DNA from: DTLA01 sp034436295
GTDB taxonomy: Bacteria > Chloroflexota > Anaerolineae > DTLA01
Direction: 5' to 3'
Length of the DNA stretch: 17,901 nt
Assembly: GCA_034436295.1 (NCBI GenBank)
Contig: DAOTVT010000255.1
Location: 1 to 17,901 of the forward strand
Position 1 is the stretch's first letter. Each line of letters opens with the position of its first letter. Position numbers and translations under genes: made by a program. This document shows, piece after piece, positions 1 through 7,620 of this stretch. The notes under the pieces were generated by a model. That model saw only the letters and a list, made by a program, of their open reading frames with translations, did not search any database and was not told the origin of the DNA.

Positions 1-857
1 GCCTCCTCGGGCACGCCGCTGTGGAACGCGCCGCCCGGCGCATGGTTCAGCCCGCCGATGAGCACGCCCGCGAAGTGCGCCCGCGCCTCCGCCAGGCTTG
101 GCCCGGTTGGGCTGCGGTCGTGCCAGTTGACCGCCTGCACGGGATAGTCCCGCGCCACCTCAAACCGCAGGTTGGGCCTGCACAGGTGCAGGATGTTGAA
201 CCACGTCCTCGCGGCGACCCGCTCCAACACGGGCAAATCGTACGCCAGGCCGAACTCCCGGAACGCGTCGGGCGGGAGCGCGTCGCGCGTGGCCCCCTGC
301 ACCGCCAGGAAGATGCCGTCGGCGCCCGCCTCCACGCAAGCCTGGGCGAAGTCCGCCGCGGTCTCGGTGATGACTTTCAGCCCCGCGTGCAGGTCGGGGC
401 CGGCCGACAGGGCGTGCCGATACACCGCGTCGCCCGCCAGGTTCCGCGCGATGGTGAGCGGCGCGAACACCGTCGCCACGATGGGAATCCCTGGCCCGAA
501 CTCGTCGCGCATCATCCGCAGCGCCTTGATCTGATTGCCCAGCGCGCCCCGCAAGGCATCCAGCGGGCGCAGGCTCCGCCAGTCCGCGGGGGCTTTGACC
601 ACATGCTCGGCAACGGGCACATGCCCCTCGCTGCGGTCGTAGCCCGCGAAGCGGTTGCCCCAGTCTATCGTGAACGCCCAGTTGTTGAACATCGCCTTGA
701 CAAAGTCCAGATTCCAGCGACGGACGAAGCGCACAGTCGCCTTCACCAGACCTTCCGGTGTGGCATCTTCCGGCGGCAGGTGCCGCCAGATGGCAAACGG
801 AATGCGATCTACCTTCTCGCCTCGGATGACTCGCCTGATTCGCTCGGACTTGTCCAT
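1..857 (-). CDS. Uroporphyrinogen decarboxylase (URO-D) family protein, C-terminus cut by window edge
   Basis: About 285 residues are visible from an ATG at 857; the frame is still open at base 1. The start follows GGAG and opens with MDKSERIRRVIRGEKVDRIP, the usual N-terminal helix and 'VDRIP' entry of URO-D superfamily proteins. Later segments such as EAGADGIFLAVQG (about residue 177 on), FNILHLC and LIGGLNHAPGG also fit this TIM-barrel fold. The superfamily contains true HemE and corrinoid/thiol methyltransferases of the MtaA/CmuA type. The 'RQAGR' arginine motif of HemE is not seen; the equivalent stretch reads AIWRHLPPED, so heme synthesis is unlikely and a methyltransferase-like or unknown role is more probable. 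The MFS gene ends only 13 bp upstream, so this is the last visible gene of the operon that begins with nfeD. Substrate is unknown. Confidence 0.85.
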   Translation of the reverse strand, partial: MDKSERIRRVIRGEKVDRIPFAIWRHLPPEDATPEGLVKATVRFVRRWNLDFVKAMFNNWAFTIDWGNRFAGYDRSEGHVPVAEHVVKAPADWRSLRPLDALRGALGNQIKALRMMRDEFGPGIPIVATVFAPLTIARNLAGDAVYRHALSAGPDLHAGLKVITETAADFAQACVEAGADGIFLAVQGATRDALPPDAFREFGLAYDLPVLERVAARTWFNILHLCRPNLRFEVARDYPVQAVNWHDRSPTGPSLAEARAHFAGVLIGGLNHAPGGAFHSGVPEE

Positions 858-870
858 CTCTCCAATCCTT

Positions 871-2091
871 TCATTCGTTTGTCGCCGGCGATTCCCGTCC
901 TGGCAGCAGCAGGAGCAGCGGGAGCGCGGCGACCGTGGCCGCCGCCCCCATCAGGAACGCCGATCGCAGCCCAAGCCAATCGCCCAAAGCACCCGACAGG
1001 GCCACCGCCAGGGCGTAGATGATGAAGTTCATGGAACCGTACACGCCGTTGGCCAGGGCGCGGTGCTCCGGAAAACTCTCCTGGACAAACGCCGTGAGCA
1101 CCGTCGGCACGCACAGCGAAGTGAACCCCACCAGGAGCAGCATGGCCACCTGCGCCAAGCCGCGCGTGGACAGGAACCCAACCATGCACAGCGGCGCTGC
1201 CACAAACAGGAGCGCCAACGTTCGCTTCCTCCCCAACGAGTCGCTCACCGAGCCTGCCCCCAGCGCCCCCGCCACGCCCGCCGCCTGCAGGATGGACAGC
1301 GACGCGCCCGCAACCCAAAGGCTCACGCCGCTATCCCGCAGGAACACCGGCAGGAACGTGGTCAGCGCGGCCACCATCGGCGAGCGCAACGCGGTGATGC
1401 CGATGAGCGGGAGCAGCAGGGGCTTCATGGCCGGCAGAATCTCCCGCCAACTCCCCACGGACACGTTCGCCGTCGGCGCGGTCTGGGCCGCCGACAGGCG
1501 CGACGCCACGAACAGCGACGTGAGGACGCCGATGATCATCAGCCAGGGCAGCCCCCGAAGCCCGAGAATCTGGGTCGCGCTGACGAGGAGGATGGGGCCG
1601 ATGGTGTACCCCAACTCGCCGCCCACCATCCAGATGCCGATGCCGCGCCCCAGCCGCCTGCCGGCCAGCCGCCCCGCCAGCGGCGGCGCAACCGAATGGA
1701 AGGCCGCCGAACTGAACCCCGCGATGGCCAGGAACAGCGCCAACACCCCATAGGTTGGGGCCACGCCCAGCAGGCTCATCAGGACGCCGGTTACCGCGGG
1801 GCCCAGGATAACCAAGGCGCGCAGGTTCACCTTGTCGGCCAGATGACCGATCACCGGCTGCAGCACCGAAGGCCCCTGCAGAAACACCATGAGTAAGCCC
1901 GCCTCGGTCTTGGACAGAGCCAGGTTCGTGATGAACGTCGGCAACAGCGGGGCCAAAAAGGACGCGTACATGTCGTGCACGGTGTGCCCGACCGCAATCG
2001 TGATCACGCGGCTTGCCTGGAAATCCTGCGCCCCTTCCACAGGCGCAGCGGGTGGAATCTGCGTTTTGCTGGCGCTACCAATGGCTTTCAT
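871..2091 (-). CDS. MFS transporter, fosmidomycin-resistance (Fsr)-like
   Basis: A 406-residue inner-membrane protein with about 12 hydrophobic segments. The first helix carries AVGHTVHDMYASF (His36, Asp40), resembling the GH...D signature of Fsr-like major facilitator proteins. Loop 2-3 has the MFS motif GHLADKVNLR (82-91), repeated in the second half as GSVSDSLGRKR (280-290), as expected for a two-lobe MFS fold. The ATG at 2091 follows GAGG at suitable spacing. The first 27 residues are polar and cytoplasmic. It begins 51 bp after the alpha/beta hydrolase and ends 13 bp before the URO-D gene. It most likely exports a small organic molecule by proton antiport. The substrate cannot be read from the sequence, and resistance is not implied by the family name alone. 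Confidence 0.85.
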   Translation of the reverse strand: MKAIGSASKTQIPPAAPVEGAQDFQASRVITIAVGHTVHDMYASFLAPLLPTFITNLALSKTEAGLLMVFLQGPSVLQPVIGHLADKVNLRALVILGPAVTGVLMSLLGVAPTYGVLALFLAIAGFSSAAFHSVAPPLAGRLAGRRLGRGIGIWMVGGELGYTIGPILLVSATQILGLRGLPWLMIIGVLTSLFVASRLSAAQTAPTANVSVGSWREILPAMKPLLLPLIGITALRSPMVAALTTFLPVFLRDSGVSLWVAGASLSILQAAGVAGALGAGSVSDSLGRKRTLALLFVAAPLCMVGFLSTRGLAQVAMLLLVGFTSLCVPTVLTAFVQESFPEHRALANGVYGSMNFIIYALAVALSGALGDWLGLRSAFLMGAAATVAALPLLLLLPGRESPATNE

Positions 2092-2142
2092 GGAGACCTC
2101 GTCGCAAGGGAATGATGGTGGCAGGGGGCATCGGCCTCACGG

Positions 2143-2940
2143 TCAAGGCGCGCCTCCCGGGGCCCCCTGGCGGGACAAGCGTTCGCTCCGTGCGGCGATC
2201 CACTCGTGCGTCTTCTGCCACACGAATTCGCGCTCGCTGTCCACCGTCAGGCAATGGCCCGAGTTGTGGAGCACAATCAGCGTCTTGTCGGCGGACGCCA
2301 CTTCGTCGTGCACGATTCGCCCGCATTCGGGGCGGATGAGCGCGTCGCGGCTGCTCTGGAAGATGAGCACCGGCACGGTGATGGACGGCAGCAGGCGGCG
2401 CACCTCTTTCTGCAAGAGGGACACCTGATAGGCCGATTCCCCCGGAATCACGTCGTAACTCCACAGCATCTTGTGGGCTTCGGGGTCGGTCAGGTCGGCG
2501 TCCTGGGGTTCCTCCTTGCGGTTCCAGCGCATGATGTGGCGAAACGGCCGCACGAACTTCATGCGCCAGTCGCGGGCAATCAGCGCGGGCGAGTACAGGA
2601 TGGCCCCCGCGATGGGGTGCAGCGCCGCCAGTCGGAGCGTCAGCAGCGACCCCAACGACAGCCCGCCGACGAACACCTGCGCGCACTCGCGCTGCAACGC
2701 CAGGAGCGCCTCCTCCGCGGACGCATACCAATCCCGCCACGTTGTCCCCGCCAGGTCGCGGTAGTCCGTCCCGTGGCCCGCCAGGAGCGGCGCGGAGACC
2801 GTGAGCCCCTGGCCGGCCAGGTACTCGCCCAGCGGCCGCATCTCCGGCGGCGATCCGGTGAACCCGTGGATCAGCAGGCAGCCGACCGGGCCGCCCGCAA
2901 AGTGAAACGGTTTGGGGTCAAGCCAGGGATGTTGGGTCAT
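2143..2940 (-). CDS. Alpha/beta hydrolase (carboxylesterase / monoacylglycerol-lipase type)
   Basis: A cytosolic serine hydrolase of 265 residues, close to the usual length of Est30/YvaK-type carboxylesterases. It shows the oxyanion-hole segment HGFTGSP (25-31), the nucleophile elbow GLSLG (93-97, Ser95), the acid in SSRDALI (Asp199) and the catalytic His in NSGHCLT (His229), in canonical order. The region between about residues 118 and 170 is the cap insertion, rich in Trp and Arg. It should hydrolyse short or medium-chain acyl esters; the natural substrate is unknown. The ATG at 2940 is preceded by a strong GGAGGTGA site. It lies 39 bp downstream of nfeD and 51 bp upstream of the MFS gene, so probably on the same transcript. 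The Gly/Pro-rich tail after residue 258 is probably disordered. Confidence 0.92.
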   Translation of the reverse strand: MTQHPWLDPKPFHFAGGPVGCLLIHGFTGSPPEMRPLGEYLAGQGLTVSAPLLAGHGTDYRDLAGTTWRDWYASAEEALLALQRECAQVFVGGLSLGSLLTLRLAALHPIAGAILYSPALIARDWRMKFVRPFRHIMRWNRKEEPQDADLTDPEAHKMLWSYDVIPGESAYQVSLLQKEVRRLLPSITVPVLIFQSSRDALIRPECGRIVHDEVASADKTLIVLHNSGHCLTVDSEREFVWQKTHEWIAARSERLSRQGAPGGAP

Positions 2941-2979
2941 CTTGTCTCACCTCCAACCGCGCATCAAGGCCGCGTCGCC

Positions 2980-4293
2980 TCACGCTTCAGGCGGGCGCGC
3001 GCGACGCACGACGAGTTTCACGCCGTCCACGCCGGTAACCACCACCCGCTCGCCCGCGCGGATGGGCGGGTCCTCGGCCACCGCCGACCACGACTCGCTC
3101 CCCGCCAGCACAATGCCCGACGGGTCCATGTCCACCTGCACGATCCCCTCCACGCCCACGAGCGTCTGAATCCCCACCGGCACGCGCAGGCGCTGGGCGC
3201 GGAAGCCCGCCGACAGCGCGAACAGGAACAGCGCCGCCGTGCCCGCCGTAACGCCCGCGATGAGCCATCGGTTCACGTTGAGGCGGGGAAGCGTGGGCGA
3301 CGGCGGCGTGAGTGGGCTGAACAGGATGAGGGACCCCAGGACGAGGGCGATGACCCCGCCCACGCTGAGCGCAAACCCCGACACCTTGATGTCCAGCGCG
3401 AAGAAGATGAGCGCCAGCACGATGAGCGCGATCCCGCCCCAGTTCAGCGGCAGGCTCTCGGAGACGACAAAGGCCAGGATCAGGCAGATGGCGCCGGTGA
3501 TGCCAGGGAGCACCGCGCCGGGATGGTAGAGTTCAATGATGATGGCCAGCATCCCGACGATCCACAGCACGTAGGCGATGTCGGGGTTGACCAGCGTGTG
3601 CAGAAAGGACTCAAACGGCGTCATCCGCATGTCCACGATGGTAGCGCCGCGCGTGGACAGGGTTACCTCGCCGTCCACGGTCTTGACCGTCCGCCCGTCC
3701 AGCGCCGCCACCAGGCCGGGCAGGTCGTCGGCCAGCAAGTCCACCACGTTGAGCCGCAGGGCCTCTTGCGACGTGATGGCGAGGCTCTTGACCACGGAGT
3801 CCTCGGCCCACTGCGCGTTGCGGCCGTAACGCTCCGCGAGCGAGCGGGCCAGGGCCGCCGCGTCCTGCGTAACCTTGTCGCCCAGGACGCCCGGGATGTC
3901 CTCGCCGGTGGATTCCACCGGGTGGGCTGCGCCGATGCTGGTGGAGGGGGCCATGGCCGCCACGTGCGCGGCCAGCGTGATGAACGTGCCGGCAGAACCC
4001 GCCCGCGCGCCTGGCGGAGACACGTACACGGCGACAGGAACGCGCGAACCCAGGATCACCTGCACGATGTCGCGCATGGACTGAAGCGAGCCGCCGGGCG
4101 TGTCCAGGACAATCACATACAGGGACGCCTGGGTCTGCTCCAGGGCGCGCTGCACGTAGCGGGTCGTTACGGGGTCAATGATGCCCTTGACGTACAGGAC
4201 CCGCACCGTCGGCTGCGAAGCCTGCGCCGCCGCATTCCCCAGCGCCGAGGCCGCCATCAGAACCAACAACACCGCCACAATCGCACGCTTCAT
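2980..4293 (-). CDS. nfeD: Long-form NfeD: membrane-bound ClpP-class serine protease with C-terminal NfeD OB domain
   Basis: A 437-residue protein whose preferred start is the ATG at 4293, preceded by GGAG. A GTG 36 bp upstream would sit at the predicted transcription start and add residues before the signal peptide. Residues 1-24 form a signal peptide ending AAAQA. Residues 29-215 are a ClpP/crotonase-like protease domain with DTPGGSL (64-70), the presumed nucleophile Ser100 in GARAGSAGT and Lys140 in LGDKV, matching the Ser-Lys dyad known for archaeal 1510-N. About four to five membrane segments follow (240-360). A soluble beta-rich NfeD OB fold with GVEGIVQVDMDPSG and GERVVVTGVDG closes the protein (about 372-430). 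The family cleaves stomatin-type partners, but no stomatin gene is visible here. It is the first gene of the operon and has its own promoter at 4336-4364. Confidence 0.92.
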   Translation of the reverse strand: MKRAIVAVLLVLMAASALGNAAAQASQPTVRVLYVKGIIDPVTTRYVQRALEQTQASLYVIVLDTPGGSLQSMRDIVQVILGSRVPVAVYVSPPGARAGSAGTFITLAAHVAAMAPSTSIGAAHPVESTGEDIPGVLGDKVTQDAAALARSLAERYGRNAQWAEDSVVKSLAITSQEALRLNVVDLLADDLPGLVAALDGRTVKTVDGEVTLSTRGATIVDMRMTPFESFLHTLVNPDIAYVLWIVGMLAIIIELYHPGAVLPGITGAICLILAFVVSESLPLNWGGIALIVLALIFFALDIKVSGFALSVGGVIALVLGSLILFSPLTPPSPTLPRLNVNRWLIAGVTAGTAALFLFALSAGFRAQRLRVPVGIQTLVGVEGIVQVDMDPSGIVLAGSESWSAVAEDPPIRAGERVVVTGVDGVKLVVRRARPPEA

Positions 4294-4335
4294 CGGTCTC
4301 CACCCCATCGGCAACCCACGCGGACTCACGCTATC

Positions 4336-4364
4336 AGTATAGCCTGGGGCCAGCCCTGACGCAA
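4336..4364 (-). promoter_or_regulatory. Candidate sigma70 promoter for nfeD operon
   Basis: On the minus strand TTGCGT (4359-4364) and TATACT (4336-4341) are separated by 17 bp. The predicted transcription start is near 4329, giving a leader of about 36 nt before the ATG at 4293. The -35 matches the consensus only in TTG. The -10 matches five of six bases. Confidence 0.6.
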
Positions 4365-4433
4365 GAACGGGGGCGGCATCTGCTATTGCGAGAGCGGCCG
4401 CCGCGCGGTAAGGGCGGGGGCGGGGGAAATGGC

Positions 4434-4457
4434 AGGGGCGACCCGCAGGTCGCCCCT
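4434..4457. repeat. GC-rich perfect palindrome (hairpin) in inter-operon gap
   Basis: AGGGGCGACC (4434-4443) and GGTCGCCCCT (4448-4457) form a perfect 10-bp stem with a 4-nt loop, CGCA. It lies in the 207-bp gap after the M50-like gene and before the nfeD promoter, so it could end transcription of the upstream operon. No clear T-run follows on the minus strand, so it is not a classical intrinsic terminator. A second weaker GC-rich stem (CCCC..GGGG around 4499-4518) lies between it and the stop codon. Nothing else is recognised in the gap. Confidence 0.6.
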
Positions 4458-4548
4458 ACCGCCAGCCCGATGCGTCGGCATCAGGCGGTGCGCACCCACC
4501 CCCGGCCTTCGGCGGGGAACGAGGGGGTGAGGTCAGACTGCCCGCGGC

Positions 4549-5307
4549 CTAGTACACCACCCGCTTGCCCAGCAGGCGGCCCATCACGATCTCCGTCAGG
4601 CCGATGACTGCGGCGAAGAAGAGGTCCACCGCGGCGGTAACGGTGAACGCATAGAGGAGCGGGTTCATCACCCGGGCCAGCACCCCCTGCACCGACTCCA
4701 TCGTCGGCTTCCAACCCGCCAGGTACAGGAGGACCGCGGCGACGGCGGCGTAGAGGAGCAGCGGCTTCCAGGCTTCCCTATCCGACTCGCTCGGGAACAT
4801 GGCATTGCTGATGGCGAAGACGAGGTACATCCACAGCCAGAAATCGGCGGCGCGTATGGACTGAGACAGCGCGCTCCATGCCTGCCCCCACTGGCCCGAA
4901 GCCACCGCCTGCCGCAGCGCCTCCGTGCCCAGCGCGTAGCGGCCGATGGCGATGATGAGCAGGCTCGCCACTACCAACGGGGCCAGCCCGATGAGGGACC
5001 CGCGCACGATGTCGGTCTGGGCGATGCGCACCGCGCCGTACTGCACCTTGCCCTTGGTCTTGCGCTTGGGCCACACCGAGAAGTCCAGCGTGCGGACGCC
5101 CAGCAGTTTTGCCGTCAGCCAGTGCGCCGCCTCGTGAACCAGGATGCCCGGGAACAGGAGCGCGAACTGGAGGTACATGACGACTTCTTCGTCGGCGCCC
5201 AGGAGGAACAGGACGCCCTGCAGGTGATGCGTGATCCACCGCGTCAGCAGGAGCACCATCACGAAGGCGACGAAGAAGGCGGCGACCGGCGTCCAGGGGC
5301 CGAGCAT
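4549..5307 (-). CDS. Integral membrane zinc metalloprotease-like protein (M50/site-2-protease-like)
   Basis: The chosen start is the ATG at 5307, preceded by GGGGGA and 13 bp after the tpiA stop; it gives 252 residues. The protein is strongly hydrophobic, with about six membrane segments. HEAAH (His58, Glu59, His62) sits in a membrane segment, LFPGILVHEAAHWLTAKLLG, the HExxH zinc site of intramembrane metalloproteases. A second conserved-looking site, SNAMFPSESD (167-176), follows a hydrophobic stretch and probably supplies the third ligand (Asp176), in the place of the usual NPxxxLDG motif. There is no PDZ domain. Basic residues 80-88 (PKRKTKGKV) mark a cytoplasmic loop. A role in intramembrane proteolysis is inferred from the motif; the substrate is unknown. 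Confidence 0.75.
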   Translation of the reverse strand: MLGPWTPVAAFFVAFVMVLLLTRWITHHLQGVLFLLGADEEVVMYLQFALLFPGILVHEAAHWLTAKLLGVRTLDFSVWPKRKTKGKVQYGAVRIAQTDIVRGSLIGLAPLVVASLLIIAIGRYALGTEALRQAVASGQWGQAWSALSQSIRAADFWLWMYLVFAISNAMFPSESDREAWKPLLLYAAVAAVLLYLAGWKPTMESVQGVLARVMNPLLYAFTVTAAVDLFFAAVIGLTEIVMGRLLGKRVVY

Positions 5308-5320
5308 CGTTCCCCCTGCG

Positions 5321-6097
5321 CTAGCGGCGCAGCCCTTTCGCCTCCGCCGAGAGGCGCACGATCGCCACGAAGTCCTCGGCCTTGAGGCTTGCCCCGCCCA
5401 CCAGCGCGCCGTCAATGTCGGGCTGGCTCATGAACTCGGCGATGTTGCCGGGCTTCACGCTCCCGCCATACTGAACCCGCACCCTGTCGGCGACCGACTC
5501 GCCGAACAGACGCGCCACCGTCCCCCGGACGGCCGTCTTGATGGTGGCATTGGCGCCCTCGCCCGTGGCGGGCTTGCCGGTCCCGATGGCCCACACCGGC
5601 TCGTAGGCGATGACGATGCCCGCGGCCTGCTCGGCGGTCAGCCCGGCCAACGCGCCGCGCACCTGCGCCTCCACCACTTCCTGCGTCTGGCCGGCTTCGT
5701 TCTGCGCCAGGTTCTCCCCCACGCAGACGATGGGAATCAGACCGTGCGCCAGCGCCGCCTTCACCTTCAGGTTCACCGTCTCGTCGGTCTCGCCGAAGTA
5801 CTGCCGCCGCTCCGAATGCCCGAGGATGACGTATCGGCAGAACGGCTTGAGCATGAGGGGCGAGACCTCGCCGGTGTAGGCCCCCTCGTCCTTCCAGAAC
5901 ATGTCCTGCGCGCCCACGCCGATGGTGGAGCCGCGCAGCGCCTCGGCCACGTGGGGCAGCGACAGGAACGGGGGACACACCACCGTCTCAATCCCCCCGA
6001 TGGCTTCCAGCGCCGGCCGCATCGCTTTGACCAGCGCGACGGATTCTTCCACGGTCTTGTACATCTTCCAGTTGCCGGCGATAATCGGTGTTCGCAT
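5321..6097 (-). CDS. tpiA: Triosephosphate isomerase
   Basis: Interconverts dihydroxyacetone phosphate and glyceraldehyde 3-phosphate in glycolysis and gluconeogenesis. From the ATG at 6097 (preceded by AGGAG) the product has 258 residues, the standard length for the family. All hallmark residues are present: Asn9 and Lys11 in AGNWKMYK, the electrophile His94 in ILGHSERRQYFGE, the base Glu166 in AYEPVWAIGTG (loop 6), and phosphate-binding GGSVKPGN (211-218) and GALVGGASL (230-238). The same frame is open upstream to an ATG at 6244 that overlaps the nfo stop, which would add 49 residues; this extension is listed separately. A promoter-like TTGGCT/TATAAT pair inside the extension supports independent expression of the standard-length form. 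The M50-like gene follows 13 bp downstream. Confidence 0.97.
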   Translation of the reverse strand: MRTPIIAGNWKMYKTVEESVALVKAMRPALEAIGGIETVVCPPFLSLPHVAEALRGSTIGVGAQDMFWKDEGAYTGEVSPLMLKPFCRYVILGHSERRQYFGETDETVNLKVKAALAHGLIPIVCVGENLAQNEAGQTQEVVEAQVRGALAGLTAEQAAGIVIAYEPVWAIGTGKPATGEGANATIKTAVRGTVARLFGESVADRVRVQYGGSVKPGNIAEFMSQPDIDGALVGGASLKAEDFVAIVRLSAEAKGLRR

Positions 6098-6244
6098 GGC
6101 GTTGCTCCTGTGCGTAGATGTGAGTTCGGGCCTATTATACGCGAGGGTAGCCCCCGAGCCAACCGGCGCGGGCGTTTCGGGCTCGCCGAATTCGTAGAGA
6201 ATCAGGTAGCGCCCATCGGGCTTGAGAATCCGCCTCTTCTTCAT
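6098..6244 (-). other. In-frame upstream coding extension of tpiA, possibly a small ORF fused to it
   Basis: An ATG at 6244 overlaps the nfo stop codon as ATGA and has a very strong GGAGGTGA site just upstream, inside nfo. Translation coupled to nfo is therefore likely. The frame encodes 49 residues beginning MKKRRILKPDGRYLILYEF and runs without a stop into tpiA. The first 23 residues are charged and well ordered in look; the next 26 resemble untranslated leader. TIM does not need such an extension. Either a small protein has lost its stop codon, or the frame is open by chance. I do not recognise a function. Confidence 0.45.
6134..6162 (-). promoter_or_regulatory. Candidate sigma70 promoter for tpiA
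   Basis: On the minus strand TTGGCT (6157-6162) and a perfect TATAAT (6134-6139) are 17 bp apart. The predicted start near 6127 gives a leader of about 30 nt to the tpiA ATG at 6097. The promoter lies within the in-frame extension downstream of nfo, so tpiA and the M50-like gene could be expressed separately from the Fe-S/nfo transcript. Confidence 0.6.
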
Positions 6245-7119
6245 CCTTCACCTCCGCGCAGCGGGGACGAATCGCCCATCAGCGCACGCAGCACGCGGAG
6301 ATTCTCCACGTCCTCGGCCATGTCGGGGCCTTTGGGCGTCTCCAGAATCATAGGCCGGTCGGCGAATCGCGGGTCGTTCACCAGGAGACGGAACGCCTCC
6401 AGCCCCAGAAAGCCCTGGCCGATGTGCTCGTGCCGATCCGCGCGGCTGCCCAGTTCCCGCTTGGAATCGTTCAGGTGGAACACGCGCAGCCGATGGAGGC
6501 CGAGGATGCGGTCAAAGGCGTCAAACGTGGCGGCGTAGGTCTCCGGCGTGCGCAGGTCGTACCCCGCGGCGAAGGCGTGGCTGGTGTCAAAGCAGATGCC
6601 GATGCGCTCCGGGTGTCGCGTTCGCGCGATGATGCGGGCCAGTTGCTCAAAGGACACGCCCAGGATGCTGCCCGCGCCCGCCGTCGTCTCCAGCAGGATC
6701 ATCGTGCTGATGTGCGCGGTTCGCTCGTGGATTTCGTCCAGCGCCTGGGCCACGCGGCGCAGGCCCGCCTCCTCGCCCGCTCCCATGTGCGCGCCCGGAT
6801 GGGTAACGAGATACGGCAACCCCATGCGGCCGGCGCGCTCCATCTCGTCCACGAAGGCGTCCACCGACTTGCGCCAGAGTTCGGGGTTCGGCGACGCCAG
6901 GTTGATGAGATAAGCGTCGTGCCCGACGATGGGGGCGATTCCGGTGGCCCGCTGGTTCGCGTGAAAGCGCTCCAGAGTCTCGTCGGTGAGCGGCGCGGCC
7001 CGCCACTGGTTGTTGCTCTTCGTGAAAATCTGGATGGTCTCGCACCCGATGGAATGGCCGCGCTGGATGGCGCGATCCACCCCGCCCGCGATGGACATGT
7101 GAGCGCCAAGCCTGGGCAT
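6241..7119 (-). CDS. nfo: Deoxyribonuclease IV (endonuclease IV, AP endonuclease)
   Basis: Cleaves DNA 5' of abasic sites in base excision repair. The product has 292 residues from the ATG at 7119, directly preceded by GGAGGGGG, a normal length for Nfo. The N-terminus PRLGAHMSIAGGV and the full set of trinuclear zinc ligands are visible: His67 (GHDAYLINLA), His107 (THPGAH), Glu144 (LLETTAG), Asp178 and His181 (CFDTSHAFAAGYD), His215 (FHLNDSK), Asp228 and His230 (RADRHEHIG) and Glu260 (ILETPKG). The enzyme should be active. It lies 70 bp after the NifU-like gene, and its stop overlaps the start of the extension upstream of tpiA. Its place after Fe-S genes is probably operon convenience rather than shared chemistry. 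Confidence 0.97.
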   Translation of the reverse strand: MPRLGAHMSIAGGVDRAIQRGHSIGCETIQIFTKSNNQWRAAPLTDETLERFHANQRATGIAPIVGHDAYLINLASPNPELWRKSVDAFVDEMERAGRMGLPYLVTHPGAHMGAGEEAGLRRVAQALDEIHERTAHISTMILLETTAGAGSILGVSFEQLARIIARTRHPERIGICFDTSHAFAAGYDLRTPETYAATFDAFDRILGLHRLRVFHLNDSKRELGSRADRHEHIGQGFLGLEAFRLLVNDPRFADRPMILETPKGPDMAEDVENLRVLRALMGDSSPLRGGEG

Positions 7120-7189
7120 ACCCCCTCCGCAAACGCCACGCCACGCGCCGCCAGGCCAGGGCGACATCCCCGAAGCGCGCCCCGGCCCG

Positions 7190-7588
7190 CTAGAACTCGC
7201 AGGGCTTGCCCGCCCAGTGGTGCTCCACCAGCGCGTCCAGCACCCGGCGCGCGCCCTCAAAGTGCGCCTTCATGTCGTCGGACTCAAACCCCAGCGCCGC
7301 GCTGAACGCCGGCCAGTCCACATACGCCAGTTCGCTCACGCGCCGGCCATGGATGAGGCGACACAACAGGTCAGCGGTAACGAACATCTCGGGATCGCAC
7401 ATGCCGCACTCAAACTTCACGTCCTCAATCCGCTCGTCCGCGATGCGGGCGTAGAGGTAGAGGTGGTCTTTGCTCCCGCGGCACGCCAGCGCGTCGGCGC
7501 AAACGGTCGCGCCCTGAAGCCTGCCCAGGTACGGGCTAGGCCCGGTGAAAATCTCGCGAAACTTCTGGATGATGGTTTTGTCGGACAT
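7190..7588 (-). CDS. NifU/IscU-like iron-sulfur cluster assembly scaffold
   Basis: A 132-residue protein from the ATG at 7588. Fold-defining segments match IscU/NifU-N: LACRGSKDHLYLYARI and IEDVKFECGMCDPEMFVTADLLCRLIHGR, followed by a helical C-terminus. Cys36 aligns with the first IscU cluster cysteine, Cys64 with the second (five residues after Phe59), and the near-terminal Cys130 may be the third. Extra cysteines are at 30, 61 and 76. The usual CGD after the first cysteine is CRG here, so the Asp that loosens cluster binding in IscU is missing. The gene lies 32 bp after the cysteine desulfurase, which should be its sulfur donor. SufU is an alternative label, but zinc-site evidence is lacking. 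An unusual scaffold subfamily seems likely. Confidence 0.8.
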   Translation of the reverse strand: MSDKTIIQKFREIFTGPSPYLGRLQGATVCADALACRGSKDHLYLYARIADERIEDVKFECGMCDPEMFVTADLLCRLIHGRRVSELAYVDWPAFSAALGFESDDMKAHFEGARRVLDALVEHHWAGKPCEF

Positions 7589-7620
7589 CTCCGCCCACCC
7601 GATTGTGCCCCCGCGCACGG

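Noticed and set aside
2206..4359. 717-residue plus-strand reading frame, longer than any minus-strand gene here
   Set aside because: It is Arg/His/Gln-rich low-complexity protein lying antisense to three genes with intact catalytic motifs. It is a GC-rich shadow.
4434..4457. Classical rho-independent terminator
   Set aside because: The stem is good, but no T-run follows on the minus strand, so it is reported only as a palindrome.
7120..7260. 47-residue N-terminal extension of nfo
   Set aside because: The sequence is Trp/Arg/Gly-rich and unlike Nfo. It overlaps the NifU-like gene, and the ATG at 7119 has a strong Shine-Dalgarno and the conserved N-terminus.
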